This document shows positions 45,305 through 55,049 of a stretch of 64,000 nt of DNA, in pieces; within the stretch, counting starts at the first letter, position 1; the number at the start of each line of letters is the position of its first letter. Source of the DNA: Pullulanibacillus camelliae. GTDB taxonomy: Bacteria; Bacillota; Bacilli; Bacillales; Sporolactobacillaceae. The notes under the pieces were generated by a model that saw only the letters and a program-made list of their open reading frames with translations, had not been told where the DNA came from and ran no database searches. A program made the position numbers and the translations under genes. Where the stretch lies: contig NZ_BMIR01000006.1 in NCBI RefSeq assembly GCF_014642655.1, positions 1 to 64,000 on the forward strand, written 5' to 3'.

Positions 45305-45667
45305 ATGCAAAATCAGGAGGCATTAAGAAAACATTTATTAGAATTAGAGGAGCGTCTGCTAGATTCCGAAACAAGAAGCACTCCAGAAGGACTAAATCAA
45401 TTGCTTGCTGAGGCGTTTTTTGAATTTGGGAGTTCGGGGAAAGTATTTCATAAGCGCGACTTTATGCAAGAAGAGGGGATAGCCATTTATAAAATGAAAG
45501 CCTCTGATTTTGCAATTCAGGAGCTGGCAGCAGATGTCGTCCTCGCCACCTACAAGATTATCGATGAGACAAGAAATAGACGAACCCTTCGCAGTTCGCT
45601 TTGGAAAGGTGTAGAGGGAACATGGCAAATGGTCTTTCATCAAGGAACGATTATTCCTAATGAATAG
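45305..45667 (+). CDS. DUF4440 / SnoaL-like (NTF2-fold) protein
   Basis: 120 aa. N-terminal helix LRKHLLELEERLLDSETR, then GLNQLLAEAFFEFGSSGKVFHKRDF and a beta sheet ending in SLWKGVEGTWQMVFHQGTII. This is the pattern of the DUF4440 family in the NTF2 superfamily. The reaction, if any, is unknown. It starts 29 nt after aroA with a GGGAGG RBS, so it is co-transcribed, and a terminator follows. Confidence 0.85.
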   Translation: MQNQEALRKHLLELEERLLDSETRSTPEGLNQLLAEAFFEFGSSGKVFHKRDFMQEEGIAIYKMKASDFAIQELAADVVLATYKIIDETRNRRTLRSSLWKGVEGTWQMVFHQGTIIPNE

Positions 45668-45711
45668 AACAACTCATAGCGCAAGGGTTAGCAGATAAGA
45701 ATGTATAAAAG

Positions 45712-45768
45712 ACAGGGATCTATAGGACGCCGAAGTGTATTTACACTAGGTGCCTAGATCCCTGTTTG
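45712..45768 (+). terminator. Terminator of the aroA unit
   Basis: ACAGGGATCTA/TAGATCCCTGT arms (11 bp) enclose a second GTGT/ACAC hairpin, then a short T-rich tail. Confidence 0.75.
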
Positions 45769-45773
45769 TTATT

Positions 45774-45812
45774 TTACTATCAGAATGTATAATTTCGCTG
45801 ACGCTCATAGCT
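45774..45812. repeat. Partial copy of repeat A start
   Basis: ACTATCAGAATGTATAATTTCGCTGACGCTCATAG equals the first 35 bp of module A and again follows a terminator. The rest of the module is absent. Confidence 0.6.
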
Positions 45813-45891
45813 GACCTTTTGTTGCGTTGAAGCTGGCTTTTGTTCTAATGTGCTTTATCTATGATAGCTGAATTAAAATCTTGCTTCCCTC

Positions 45892-46806
45892 TTATTCTCT
45901 ATGCTCGGTATAGCGGCTCGCTTTTGCAAGCGAACGAATGGCTTCAATTTCACTTTGAGAAAGGGGCTCAGTATGTGCTGTTTGAATATTGTCTTCAAGC
46001 TGTGATAAACGGCTGGCTCCTGGGATGGCTGTGGCAACAGCAGGATGATTTAAAACATATTTTATTGCCGTTTGCTCCAGCTTGCGGGTTGGGTTGGTTT
46101 GCGCTTTTAGTGCGAAAAATAACTTCTTCAGATCAGCGGCACTGTAGTCAAGATAACCTTTCTCAGGAATTTTACTTTCTCCATTATCTGATAAGATGCC
46201 TTTTGCTATGGGACCTCGGGCAATGACGCTCACCTGATTTTCAGCTAGAAAATCAAGCATTTCCTCTTCGGGACGGCGATCAAGAATACTGTACTGCATC
46301 ATGACACTGACGATGGAGGAGCGCTTGACATATTCGCGAATCACATTATGGCGAATCGAGCTAATGCCATACCAGCGGATAAGCCCCTCTTGTTTGAGTT
46401 CTTCAAAGGCTTCGATGGTTTCATCAATTGGATCATCAATGGTTCCACCATGTAATTGATAAAGATCAACATAGTCCAGATGAAGTCGTTTTAAACTCGC
46501 TTTTAATGCTTCTTTTATGTAGGCCTTTGACGGGTCCCAGTACCATCCTTGCTGCCCTTCTTCCCAATGGTTTCCCCCTTTTGTAGCGATGATAATATCT
46601 TCTCTTCGCCCTTTAATGGCTTGACCGAGAACCGTTTCGATTCGGCCTTGTTCATAGAGATCTGCTGTATCAAAAAAGTTGATTCCTGAATCCATCGCTT
46701 TTTGCAATGTATAAATTGCTTCTTTATCGTTTTTTGGTAAAGACATGGTACCAAAGCCAATGTCGCTTACGGATAAATCTGAGTGTCCTAATGTGTGATA
46801 ATTCAC
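45892..46806 (-). CDS. yqkF: Aldo/keto reductase (YqkF)
   Basis: A 304-aa TIM-barrel oxidoreductase using NADPH. Catalytic Asp and Tyr are in INFFDTADLYEQGR (about residues 40-53), the Lys in IIATKGGNHW, and the His in YQLHGG. The C-terminal cofactor segment is AIPGASRLSQLEDNIQT. It is close to B. subtilis YqkF (306 aa). Physiological substrate unknown. RBS GGAGG. Confidence 0.93.
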   Translation of the reverse strand: MNYHTLGHSDLSVSDIGFGTMSLPKNDKEAIYTLQKAMDSGINFFDTADLYEQGRIETVLGQAIKGRREDIIIATKGGNHWEEGQQGWYWDPSKAYIKEALKASLKRLHLDYVDLYQLHGGTIDDPIDETIEAFEELKQEGLIRWYGISSIRHNVIREYVKRSSIVSVMMQYSILDRRPEEEMLDFLAENQVSVIARGPIAKGILSDNGESKIPEKGYLDYSAADLKKLFFALKAQTNPTRKLEQTAIKYVLNHPAVATAIPGASRLSQLEDNIQTAHTEPLSQSEIEAIRSLAKASRYTEHRE

Positions 46807-46943
46807 GGTACTGACCTCCTAAACATTTGGTTAGCTTTTATTATAATCGTGAGTGAATCAGGGCAGCAAATAATAAGAAGAACTTGTCACGAAAAATCCA
46901 GCCATTTATAGTAAAGGTAACATAAATGTCAGGAGTGATGAGG

Positions 46944-47483
46944 GTGGATAAGGAAGCTTTATTGATTATTGACATGAGTAATGATTTTGTAGCGGATCAA
47001 GGCAGTTTATCGGCAGGGAAAGCAGCCCAGACCATTGTTCCATATATTATGGCAACGGCCAAACGCTTTTTGGAAAAAAAGCACCCGGTGATCTTTTGCA
47101 TGGATGCCCATGATGAAAAGGATAGTCATTTTGAGCTATGGCCTCCTCATAATATAAAAGGGACTTGGGGGCAAGCGATTTATGGAGAACTAGGCAGCTG
47201 GTATGAAGCGCATAAAACAGATGAGAATGTCATCTACCTGCCTAAGCCTGAGTATGATGCCTTTTTTCAGACAGATTTAGAGGATATCTTAAAACAAATG
47301 GCAGTAGATTGCGTCCATTTAACAGGCGTGTGTACGGATATCTGTGACTTTTTAACCGCTTATGGTGCCTATTCCAGAGGATATAAAACCGTGGTTCATC
47401 GCCAAGGCACTGCCACTTTTACAGAGCAGCATGAATTATTTTTAAATCATATGAAGGCGATTTTTAAGACCGTCATTGTTTGA
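46944..47483 (+). CDS. Nicotinamidase-like cysteine hydrolase
   Basis: A 179-aa isochorismatase-fold enzyme. Catalytic Asp in LIIDMSNDFV, zinc-site-like MDAHDEKDSHFELWPPHNIKGT (the D-H-x-H pattern of nicotinamidases), and nucleophile Cys in LTGVCTDICD (about residue 133). It resembles B. subtilis YueJ, so conversion of nicotinamide to nicotinate is the best guess. Start GTG 46944 fits AGGAG 8 nt upstream; ATG at 46926 and 46938 are also in frame. Confidence 0.88.
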   Translation: MDKEALLIIDMSNDFVADQGSLSAGKAAQTIVPYIMATAKRFLEKKHPVIFCMDAHDEKDSHFELWPPHNIKGTWGQAIYGELGSWYEAHKTDENVIYLPKPEYDAFFQTDLEDILKQMAVDCVHLTGVCTDICDFLTAYGAYSRGYKTVVHRQGTATFTEQHELFLNHMKAIFKTVIV

Positions 47484-47677
47484 TATTAAGAAATAGGATG
47501 AATGAAAGGTCCTTATTCTGAAACGTCCGCCCTCTAGCCAATGGCACTTCTTAAAGAGGGAGTAGGGAATTTTTTCCATTAGGCGGCCTAAAAAAATGTT
47601 GGATTGATTGTGCTTAAAAAATGCTTGGGACGGGAAACTAAGTGAATAAGTGACAGTCAATGGAGGGGGTCAGAAGG

Positions 47678-48301
47678 ATGAAGCATTCGTTCCATCGCGA
47701 GCTGGCTGATAAACATTCAGTGGCTTTATTAATCATTGATGTGATCAATACCATGGCATTTAAAGAAAAGGACTTATTATTAAAAGAAGCTGAAAGGATG
47801 ATTCAGCCCTTAGTAGAATTAAAAGAGCGTGTGAAGGAAAAAGGAGTGCCAGTGATTTATGTCAATGATAATTATGGCGCCTGGCAATCGGATTTAAATC
47901 ATATCATAAAACAAGCTGAACAAGGGCCTGGCTCATGGCTAGTTGAGGCGCTCCATCCACAGGAAGACGATTATTTTGTCGTTAAACCTAAACATTCGGG
48001 GTTCTTTTCAACGCCTTTGGCCACCCTGCTGAATCATTTAGGCGTGACGACCTTAATTTTAACAGGTGTGGCAGGAAATATCTGTGTGTTATTTACGGCG
48101 AACGATGCCTACATGCGAGATTATGATGTCGTTGTGCCAGAGGATTGCTGTGCATCTAATACAAAGGAAGATAATGATTATGCGCTTCGATTAATGAAAA
48201 ATATTCTTGGTGCAACGATTAATCCTGCCCATACCCTTGATATTGATGCGCTTATCGAAAAAGCATCTCAGCGCATGAAACGGGCCCTCTATGAAGGATA
48301 A
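47678..48301 (+). CDS. Isochorismatase-family cysteine hydrolase
   Basis: 207 aa. Catalytic Asp in ALLIIDVINTMAF, Lys in VVKPKHSGFFSTPL, and Cys in LTGVAGNICVLFTANDAYM (cis-peptide and nucleophile, about residue 141). It is distinct from the upstream nicotinamidase-like gene: it lacks the zinc-site histidines. Substrate unknown. The start at 47678 follows GGAGGGGG. Confidence 0.88.
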   Translation: MKHSFHRELADKHSVALLIIDVINTMAFKEKDLLLKEAERMIQPLVELKERVKEKGVPVIYVNDNYGAWQSDLNHIIKQAEQGPGSWLVEALHPQEDDYFVVKPKHSGFFSTPLATLLNHLGVTTLILTGVAGNICVLFTANDAYMRDYDVVVPEDCCASNTKEDNDYALRLMKNILGATINPAHTLDIDALIEKASQRMKRALYEG

Positions 48302-48419
48302 AAAGTGTAGGCGCTAATTTTTCAAATGCTTCAAGAAGTCTCTGTGCTTTTTAAAGGGGTGACTCGCTCTTGATGTGGTACACTGAGGAAGAATAGTTAA
48401 AAGTGAGGGATCCAATGAT

Positions 48420-48962
48420 ATGAACGAGCTAGCAGAGAAGACGTTGCATTCGAAGACGATCTTTAATGGCAAGGTGATTGATCTGATTGTTGAAGAGGTG
48501 GAATTACCAAATGGTGAAACGAGTACGCGGGAAATTGTCAAGCATCCAGGGGCGGTAGCAGTCATTGCGTTGACAGGGGAGCAGAAGCTCGTCCTAGTTC
48601 GGCAATTTCGCAAACCGTTAAATGGCATTCTTTATGAAATTCCCGCAGGCAAATTAGATCCCGGTGAAAGTCCAGAAGTGTGCGCAAGACGTGAATTAGA
48701 AGAAGAGACGGGCTATCGCTGTCAAGAGATCAAGCATCTCGTTTCTTTTTATACAGCGCCTGGCTTTGCTGATGAGCTTATTCATCTTTACTTTACAAAC
48801 TCATTGATCCGTGGTACCCAGCATTTAGATGAAGATGAATTTTTAGAAAATGTGGAAGTGGATTTAAAAGAAGCGTTAACCTTACTTCAAGAACAAAAGA
48901 TTTATGATGCGAAAACGGTCTATGCTGTTCAATATTTGCAGCTGCAAGAATTGATGAAGTAA
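48420..48962 (+). CDS. nudF: ADP-ribose pyrophosphatase (Nudix)
   Basis: 180 aa. It hydrolyses ADP-ribose to AMP and ribose 5-phosphate. The Nudix box GKLDPGESPEVCARRELEEETGY (start and REL-EE core about residues 76-98) is complete, preceded by YEIPA. N-terminal beta domain residues 7-40 mediate dimerisation. It is close to B. subtilis NudF in size and location upstream of spoIIM and fur. Confidence 0.94.
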   Translation: MNELAEKTLHSKTIFNGKVIDLIVEEVELPNGETSTREIVKHPGAVAVIALTGEQKLVLVRQFRKPLNGILYEIPAGKLDPGESPEVCARRELEEETGYRCQEIKHLVSFYTAPGFADELIHLYFTNSLIRGTQHLDEDEFLENVEVDLKEALTLLQEQKIYDAKTVYAVQYLQLQELMK

Positions 48963-49002
48963 GGCTGAGAGAACGGTCGATACGAAATAAGGCGGTAGGA
49001 CT

Positions 49003-50177
49003 ATGAATACCTATTATGCAGATTTACATATCCATATCGGGAGAACCTGGACAGGCAGACCTGTCAAAATATCAGGTGGCAAAACATTAACCATTGACCG
49101 TATTTTGAAGAAGCTGGTCAACGCAAAGGCATAGATATTGTTGGTGTCATTGATTGTCATGTCCCTGAAGTACTTGATGAACTAGAAAGCATGGTTGCTG
49201 ACGAACGTGTAGTTGAGCTTGATGATGGTGGACTACGCTTTGGTCAGGTGACATTGCTGTTGGGCTCTGAAATTGAGGTCAAGGATACGAGGTGTCAAGG
49301 TCCCATTCATATTTTGGCTTACCTTCCTACATTAAAGACCATGAGGCAATTTAGCCATTGGTTAGGTGAGCACGTAACCAATAACACGTTGAGTACCCAG
49401 CGTTTTTTTGGGTATGGTACAGAGATCCAGAACAGAGTTCATGATTTGGGTGGATTGTTTATTCCAGCCCACGTTTTTACGCCGTTTAAAAGTGTCTATG
49501 GAGTGGGGGTTAAGCAATCGATCTCAGAGATTCTTGATCCAAAGCAGATCGATGCGGTTGAATTAGGATTGAGCTCGGATACAGAGATGGCTGACCAGCT
49601 TGAGGAATTGCATCAGTTTACATTTGTCTCGAATTCCGATGCGCATTCTCTAAAAAAAATTGGTCGTGAATATCAAACCCTTGCTTTAAAGGCGCCGTCA
49701 TTTAATGAATTAAAGCTGGGGCTGAAAGCTTTGAAGGGACGCAAGGTGACCGCCAATTATGGGTTAAATCCACGACTTGGGAAATACCATCGAACACGTT
49801 GTGCCACCTGCCTGTCCATCATTGAAAGCTATGAGAAAGGACAGCGTTGCATGTATTGTGGCTATAAACGAGTGGTTAAGGGAGTGAAGGATCGACTGCA
49901 GGAGTTAGCGGATAGCTCAAGTCGACAGGAGAAGCGTCCACCTTATATTCATCAAGTGCCACTTGAATTTATCCCGACAGTTGGACCACGGACGATCGAC
50001 AAGCTCATTGCTCACTTTGGAAGTGAAATGGCCGTGATGCATCAAGCGACACCTGAAGCTTTAGCACATTGTGTGGGTGAAAAGATTGCGCAGCTTATTA
50101 TAGCGGCTCGTTCGGGACGACTACAAGTAGAAATGGGCGGCGCTGGACAATTTGGACGTGTGCGGGTTGATAAATAA
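49003..50177 (+). pseudogene. EndoQ-type PHP/zinc-finger protein with a frameshift
   Basis: The gene starts MNTYYADLHIHIGRTWTG, the PHP metal-binding motif, but the frame runs into a stop at 49126-49128. From about 49101 a frame one base back continues as FEEAGQRKGIDIVGVIDCHVPEV and on to 50177. The long part has SNSDAHSL (PHP), a four-Cys zinc motif CATCLSIIESYEKGQRCMYC and a helix-hairpin-helix IPTVGPRTIDKLIAHFG. Full-length homologues (about 390 aa) nick DNA at deaminated bases. A 1-nt deletion near 49095-49110 explains the break; no canonical slippery heptamer is present. Confidence 0.85.
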
Positions 50178-50285
50178 AATAGAGCTGTAAATCAAGAGAA
50201 AAGCAGAAAGTGCTCTACTAAAAGTCGTCATAGATTCTCTTCAAACTCATAGACTTGAAATATAAGGCGTTGACGAGGAGGAATC

Positions 50286-50924
50286 ATGATGCAAAGACAG
50301 ATTAATATTAAAGATAGAATCAATCAGCACATCCAAGACAATATGTCTATCTATACGTTCACAATTGTGCTGTTTTTAATGGGGATTATTTTTGGATCGA
50401 TCGTTGTCAATAGTTTACCTGGAGAGGCCAAACAAAATCTTTTTAATTACCTGCAACGCTTTTTTGGAGAAATGGCAGGAAAAAACGGTATTGTGCCAAC
50501 AGCGATGTTCAGCGAAAGCTATACCCATTACATTCAGTACATTGGCTTCATCTGGATTTTAGGTTTATCTATTATTGGACTACCTGTCATTTTTATTCTT
50601 TTATTTTTAAAGGGCATTGTGGTTGGTTTTACAGTGGGATTTCTTGTAAACCAAATGGGGTTTCACGGTTTTTGGCTCGCTTTAGCGAGTGTATTTCCAC
50701 AGAATCTCGTCATCATTCCCTTATTTATCATTGTAAGTACAACATCCATCGCTTTCTCTCTAAAAATGATTCGTCAGCTGCTGATGAGAACAAGAAAGCA
50801 GCCTTTACTTCCACAGTTTTCTTATTATATGATGCTTTTGATGGGGGTGGCCTCCATCCTCGTGGTCGTCGCTTTATTTGAAGCTTACGTGTCTCCGGTT
50901 TTAATGCGCAGTATTCTCAGTTAG
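50286..50924 (+). CDS. spoIIM: Stage II sporulation protein M
   Basis: A 212-aa protein with five membrane helices (about residues 20-40, 80-105, 108-130, 135-158 and 180-205). SpoIIM scaffolds SpoIIP and SpoIID for septal peptidoglycan hydrolysis during engulfment. The loop NYLQRFFGEMAGKNGIVPTA and GFLVNQMGFHGF are typical. Length equals Bacillus (214). RBS GACGAGGAGG. Order nudF-spoIIM-fur-yqzK-xerD is conserved. Confidence 0.95.
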   Translation: MMQRQINIKDRINQHIQDNMSIYTFTIVLFLMGIIFGSIVVNSLPGEAKQNLFNYLQRFFGEMAGKNGIVPTAMFSESYTHYIQYIGFIWILGLSIIGLPVIFILLFLKGIVVGFTVGFLVNQMGFHGFWLALASVFPQNLVIIPLFIIVSTTSIAFSLKMIRQLLMRTRKQPLLPQFSYYMMLLMGVASILVVVALFEAYVSPVLMRSILS

Positions 50925-50933
50925 TTAATTTAA

Positions 50934-50971
50934 TTATAACTATTATAAATAACTAATTATAATCATTTTAA
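50934..50971. promoter_or_regulatory. Two tandem PerR boxes upstream of fur
   Basis: TTATAACTATTATAA (50934-50948) and TTATAATCATTTTAA (50957-50971) each match the PerR consensus TTATAATNATTATAA with one mismatch. They are 23 bp apart, about two helical turns. The second touches the -35 of the fur promoter. PerR represses fur in B. subtilis, so the control seems conserved. Confidence 0.8.
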
Positions 50972-50972
50972 T

Positions 50973-51002
50973 TTGACACCTCTTTTGCCGTTAGATTATA
51001 AT
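50973..51002 (+). promoter_or_regulatory. Sigma-A promoter of fur
   Basis: Perfect TTGACA (50973-50978) and TATAAT (50997-51002) with an 18-nt spacer. Start of transcription near 51009, 22 nt before the ATG. Confidence 0.85.
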
Positions 51003-51030
51003 ATTTTTAGAGAATGGCGAGGGAGGCCAA

Positions 51031-51477
51031 ATGGTGGAAACACGAATTGAACGAATTAAGTCACAGCTTCATTCACAAAAATATAAACTCACACCACAAA
51101 GAGAGGCTACTGTCCGAGTCTTGTTAGAAAATGAAAAGGACCATTTAAGTGCTGAAGATGTTTACCTCCTCGTTAAAGATAAAGCACCAGAAATCGGTCT
51201 GGCAACGGTTTATCGGACGCTTGAATTGTTGACAGAGTTGAAGGTTGTTGACAAAATTAATTTTGGTGATGGTGTGTCACGGTATGATTTGCGTCAAGAA
51301 GGCGCAACGCATTTTCACCATCACTTGGTGTGTATTGAATGCGGAGCTGTGGATGAAATTCAAGAGGATTTACTCGGTGATGTTGAAAAAATTGTAGAAA
51401 AAAGATGGCAGTTTTTAATTAAGGATCATCGCTTGACGTTCCACGGGATATGTCATCGCTGTCAAGATAAAGATTAA
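51031..51477 (+). CDS. fur: Ferric uptake regulator Fur
   Basis: A 148-aa metal-dependent repressor. N-terminal winged helix (residues 10-85) with YKLTPQREATVRVL and GLATVYRTLELL; C-terminal dimerisation domain with HFHHHLVCIECGAVDEI and CHRCQDK supplying the CxxC structural zinc pair at both ends. Placement after spoIIM matches B. subtilis fur rather than perR or zur. RBS GGGAGG. Confidence 0.95.
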   Translation: MVETRIERIKSQLHSQKYKLTPQREATVRVLLENEKDHLSAEDVYLLVKDKAPEIGLATVYRTLELLTELKVVDKINFGDGVSRYDLRQEGATHFHHHLVCIECGAVDEIQEDLLGDVEKIVEKRWQFLIKDHRLTFHGICHRCQDKD

Positions 51478-51716
51478 GATTTTCTCTTGCGCGGGAGTGC
51501 TAAGAAAGAGTAATAGAAGAAGGACTTGACCTTTCCCAAGGGGAAAGGTTTTATATTGCTTGGGTGGGCTAAGTGAATAGTGGGATTTTGGATAGTGTCG
51601 TAAGTAGGTTCAGAGATAGGATGATAAAAACAAGGAAGCACTAAAATATCATGTATAAAGGCTGTCCTTTTTGGCATACCTCTTTAATATAAAGTCATTT
51701 TAAAGGGGCTGACAAA

Positions 51717-51956
51717 TTGAAGGCTGCATGGCGAGCAATTTTTGATACAATAAAGGTGTTCCTGGTTTTTGTCGTATGCACCGTGTTATTTTACTTTGGA
51801 TTAAAGTGGCTAGATGAAAACTATGAAGGCTATCATAAATACGACCAACCGAATGGTGGTGCAGTGAGGGTTTTCAAAACAAATGATGCGCAGCATGTCC
51901 CTCCGTCTGATTCCATGTCCGCACGCTTTTTTCAATTTATAAGAGATGGGGAATGA
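51717..51956 (+). CDS. yqzK: DUF4227 protein YqzK
   Basis: A 79-aa protein starting at TTG 51717. One membrane helix (about residues 10-30) is followed by [23 protein letters not shown] and a short C-terminus. The YqzK family is found between fur and xerD across Bacillales. The function is unknown. Its stop lies inside the leader of xerD. Confidence 0.88.
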   Translation: MKAAWRAIFDTIKVFLVFVVCTVLFYFGLKWLDENYEGYHKYDQPNGGAVRVFKTNDAQHVPPSDSMSARFFQFIRDGE

Positions 51957-51957
51957 T

Positions 51958-52848
51958 ATGGAAGATCCTATTCGTGACTTTTTGCATTATTTAATAGTTG
52001 AACGTGGACTTGCAGATAATACGATTCAATCCTATCAAAGAGACTTAAAGGATTACCAAGAGTACATAGAAAAAGTAGAGCGCATTGCGTCATGGGAAAA
52101 AGTCACACGCGAGATGATTACGCGTTATTTGTATACACTAAAGGATAAGGGACGAAAGCCGGCGACGTTGGCCCGGCACATGGCAAGTGTAAGAGCTTTT
52201 CATCGCTTTCTTATCAGGGAGGGCATTGTCTCTCATGATCCTAGTGATCAGATTGGGACGCCCAAAGCCGAAAGGCGTCTGCCTAAGATTTTGTCCACTC
52301 AGGAAGTGGAACGATTGCTTGAAGGCCCAGATCAAGAGACCCCTACTGGGTTGCGTGATAAGGCAATACTGGAGGTGCTCTATGCGACAGGCATACGTGT
52401 GTCTGAGCTTGTTCATTTAAATAATGAGGACATGCATTTAACCATGGGTTTTTTACGTTGTTTAGGTAAGGGAAATAAAGAGCGCATTGTGCCTTTGGGC
52501 GGACATGCGGTACGGGCAGTTGAAGTATATCTAGCGGAGGCCAAACCGCGTCTGGTGAAAAAGAAAGATAATGAGGCCCTTTTTGTCAACCATCGTGGAC
52601 AGCGCTTGACACGTCAGGGCTTTTGGAAAATATTAAAACGATTAGCTCTTGAAACGGGGATTCATAAGCCCATTACACCACATACGCTGAGGCATTCTTT
52701 TGCTACGCATCTTTTAGAAAATGGTGCGGATTTAAGAGCTGTTCAAGAAATGCTGGGACATGCTGATATTTCTACAACTGAAATTTATACCCATGTGACC
52801 AAGCACCGTTTAAAGGATGTATATGCCACATACCATCCACGTGCATGA
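51958..52848 (+). CDS. xerD: Tyrosine recombinase XerD
   Basis: 296 aa, the same length as in B. subtilis. With XerC/CodV it resolves chromosome dimers at dif. N-terminal SAM-like core-binding domain (residues 3-85, [23 protein letters not shown]). Catalytic domain with Arg in [22 protein letters not shown], and the Tyr in [12 protein letters not shown] (about residue 280). The start was set at ATG 51958 by length and by the GGGG upstream. Confidence 0.96.
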   Translation: MEDPIRDFLHYLIVERGLADNTIQSYQRDLKDYQEYIEKVERIASWEKVTREMITRYLYTLKDKGRKPATLARHMASVRAFHRFLIREGIVSHDPSDQIGTPKAERRLPKILSTQEVERLLEGPDQETPTGLRDKAILEVLYATGIRVSELVHLNNEDMHLTMGFLRCLGKGNKERIVPLGGHAVRAVEVYLAEAKPRLVKKKDNEALFVNHRGQRLTRQGFWKILKRLALETGIHKPITPHTLRHSFATHLLENGADLRAVQEMLGHADISTTEIYTHVTKHRLKDVYATYHPRA

Positions 52849-52903
52849 GGGGCATGCAAAGAGGATGACCTTGAAGTTCTTCTAAGAAAGGATGTCGCGA
52901 GAA

Positions 52904-54094
52904 ATGACAAAAGCATTTGACCGTGTATTTTTAATTGTTTTAGATTCAGTAGGCATTGGTGAGGCTCCTGATGCGGAGCAATTTGGAGATGTAGGTGCAG
53001 ATACGTTAGGGCATATTGCTGAAAAGATGGACGGACTGCGTTTACCTCATCTTAGTGCATTAGGATTGGGGAATATCCGGTCGACTATTAAAGGGATTAC
53101 ACCTGCTGCGCAGCCAAAAGCTTATTATGGGTTAATGCAGGAAGCATCAAATGGGAAGGATACGATGACAGGTCATTGGGAGATCATGGGCCTTTATATT
53201 GATCAACCCTTCATTACATTCCCAGATGGGTTTCCGAGAGAATTGATTCACGAATTAGAACAGCGTTCAGGACGGAAAATCATTGGTAATAAACCGGCAT
53301 CTGGAACGGAAATCATAAAGGAGCTTGGAGAAGAGCATGTCAAAACAGGGGCATTGATTGTCTATACATCAGCCGATTCTGTGCTGCAAATCGCAGCGCA
53401 TGAGGATGTCGTCCCACTGGATGAACTCTATAAGATTTGTGAAATGGCCCGTGAGCTGACAAAAGATCCAAAGTATATGGTTGGTCGGGTGATTGCACGT
53501 CCTTTTGTTGGTGAGATCGGTCAGTTTGAGCGTACCTCCAATCGTCATGATTATGCCTTGAAGCCGTTTGGAAAAACGGTGATGAACACATTAGAAGAAC
53601 ATGGCTTGGATGTCATCGCTTTAGGCAAAATCAATGATATTTATGATGGTGAAGGTGTGACTGCGGCGATTCGCACCAAGGATAACATGGACGGTGTGGA
53701 TCAATTGTTGAAAGTGGAGGACCAGGATTTCCATGGACTCGCCTTCCTTAACCTTGTGGATTTTGATTCGAAGTACGGGCATCGTAGAGATCCAATCGGT
53801 TATGGCGAAGCCTTAGAAGCCTTTGATCAGCGGTTGCCACAAATTTTGGACAAGCTGCGTGCAAATGATTTATTACTGATCACTGCGGACCATGGGAACG
53901 ATCCAACGTACAAAGGAACAGATCATACCCGTGAATTTGTCCCGCTATTAGCTTATCACAAGGGGATTGAACAAGGCGCTGAGATCCCAACTCGACAAAC
54001 CTTTTCTGATTTAGGTGCGACAATCAGCGACAATTTTCAGGTTGAATTGCCTGAACATGGCACGAGCTTTTTAAATACAATTAAGAAGGAGTGA
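52904..54094 (+). CDS. deoB: Phosphopentomutase
   Basis: 396 aa. It interconverts ribose 1-phosphate and ribose 5-phosphate (and the deoxy forms). The alkaline-phosphatase superfamily metal motif [12 protein letters not shown] (about residues 11-22), the phospho-Thr segment [13 protein letters not shown] and the C-terminal [23 protein letters not shown] are all present. Forms the nucleoside salvage pair with punA 7 nt downstream. ATG 52892 is also in frame but sits in the RBS. Confidence 0.95.
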   Translation: MTKAFDRVFLIVLDSVGIGEAPDAEQFGDVGADTLGHIAEKMDGLRLPHLSALGLGNIRSTIKGITPAAQPKAYYGLMQEASNGKDTMTGHWEIMGLYIDQPFITFPDGFPRELIHELEQRSGRKIIGNKPASGTEIIKELGEEHVKTGALIVYTSADSVLQIAAHEDVVPLDELYKICEMARELTKDPKYMVGRVIARPFVGEIGQFERTSNRHDYALKPFGKTVMNTLEEHGLDVIALGKINDIYDGEGVTAAIRTKDNMDGVDQLLKVEDQDFHGLAFLNLVDFDSKYGHRRDPIGYGEALEAFDQRLPQILDKLRANDLLLITADHGNDPTYKGTDHTREFVPLLAYHKGIEQGAEIPTRQTFSDLGATISDNFQVELPEHGTSFLNTIKKE

Positions 54095-54101
54095 GGCTTC
54101 C

Positions 54102-54926
54102 ATGGCATTGACAGAAAACATTCATGAAGCGGCCAATGTTTTAAAAGCCAAGCTTAGTCCAATCCCAGAGACTGCTCTGATTCTTGGATCGGGGCTAGGT
54201 CCTCTAGCCGATGAACTTGAGGACGCCGTGACAATTACATATACGGATCTTCCTTATTTTCCTGAACCCACGGTTGAAGGACATGCTGGCCAGTTTGTTT
54301 GCGGAACGCTTCATGGGGTTCATGTATTGGCAATGCAAGGGCGCTATCATTTTTATGAAGGCTATGCTCTAGAGCAGGTCACCTTCCCTGTACGTGTGAT
54401 GCAGGCACTTGGCGTAAAAACACTGATTGTTACCAACGCGGCTGGTGGAGTGAATGAAAGCTTTCATGCAGGTGATCTCATGCTGATCAGCGACCATATT
54501 AATTTCATGGGACGCAATCCGCTCATTGGACCAAATGATAATACGCTGGGTGCTCGTTTTCCAGATATGTCTGAGGTGTATGACCGCAAGTTGAGAGAGC
54601 TGGCAAAATCGACTGCCAGCGCGACCGGTATTCCTCTTAATGAAGGGGTGTACTGTGCTGTGACAGGCCCTTCTTATGAAACCCCTGCTGAGGTGCGGAT
54701 GATACGGACCTTAGGTGGCGATGCCGTCGGGATGTCGACCGTACCCGAAGCGATTATCGCAAGGCATGGTGGTATGAAGGTTCTTGGTATTTCTTGCATT
54801 ACCAATCTAGCAAGTGGGATCCTAGATCAGCCCCTTTCTCATCAAGAAGTCATTGAGACAAGTGAAAGAGTAAAAGAGACATTTACACAGCTCATTAAAG
54901 CAATTGTTGCTAAAATTGGAGCTTAA
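54102..54926 (+). CDS. punA: Purine nucleoside phosphorylase
   Basis: 274 aa. It splits guanosine and inosine (and deoxy forms) to base and pentose 1-phosphate, which deoB then uses. Phosphate site ILGSGLGPLADELEDA (about residues 27-42), HGGMKVLGISCITNLASG with the base-binding Asn, and EGVYCAVTGPSYETPAEVRM. Trimeric PNP family. Order deoB-punA as in B. subtilis, where dacF and spoIIA would follow; here they do not. Confidence 0.95.
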   Translation: MALTENIHEAANVLKAKLSPIPETALILGSGLGPLADELEDAVTITYTDLPYFPEPTVEGHAGQFVCGTLHGVHVLAMQGRYHFYEGYALEQVTFPVRVMQALGVKTLIVTNAAGGVNESFHAGDLMLISDHINFMGRNPLIGPNDNTLGARFPDMSEVYDRKLRELAKSTASATGIPLNEGVYCAVTGPSYETPAEVRMIRTLGGDAVGMSTVPEAIIARHGGMKVLGISCITNLASGILDQPLSHQEVIETSERVKETFTQLIKAIVAKIGA

Positions 54927-54978
54927 AAAATAATATCTAATTGAATGGAAAAGGGGCTGGGACAAAACCCAGTAAATT

Positions 54979-55016
54979 AGTGGTACCTACCAAAAATTGG
55001 TGGGTGCCACTCTTTT
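54979..55016 (+). terminator. Terminator after punA
   Basis: AGTGGTACCTACCAA/TTGGTGGGTGCCACT arms (15 bp with G-U pairs), 3-nt loop, then CTTTT. It is preceded by GGGGCTGGGACAAAA, a string also present at the edges of the element at 29.9-31.2 kb. Confidence 0.75.
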
Positions 55017-55049
55017 GAATTAAAAAGTATAAAATTCTGTTTGTCATCG

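Noticed and set aside
49095-49128. Programmed -1 frameshift as explanation for the split EndoQ-type gene
   Set aside because: The overlap lacks a canonical X-XXY-YYZ heptamer and a clear downstream pseudoknot, and the family is not known for recoding.
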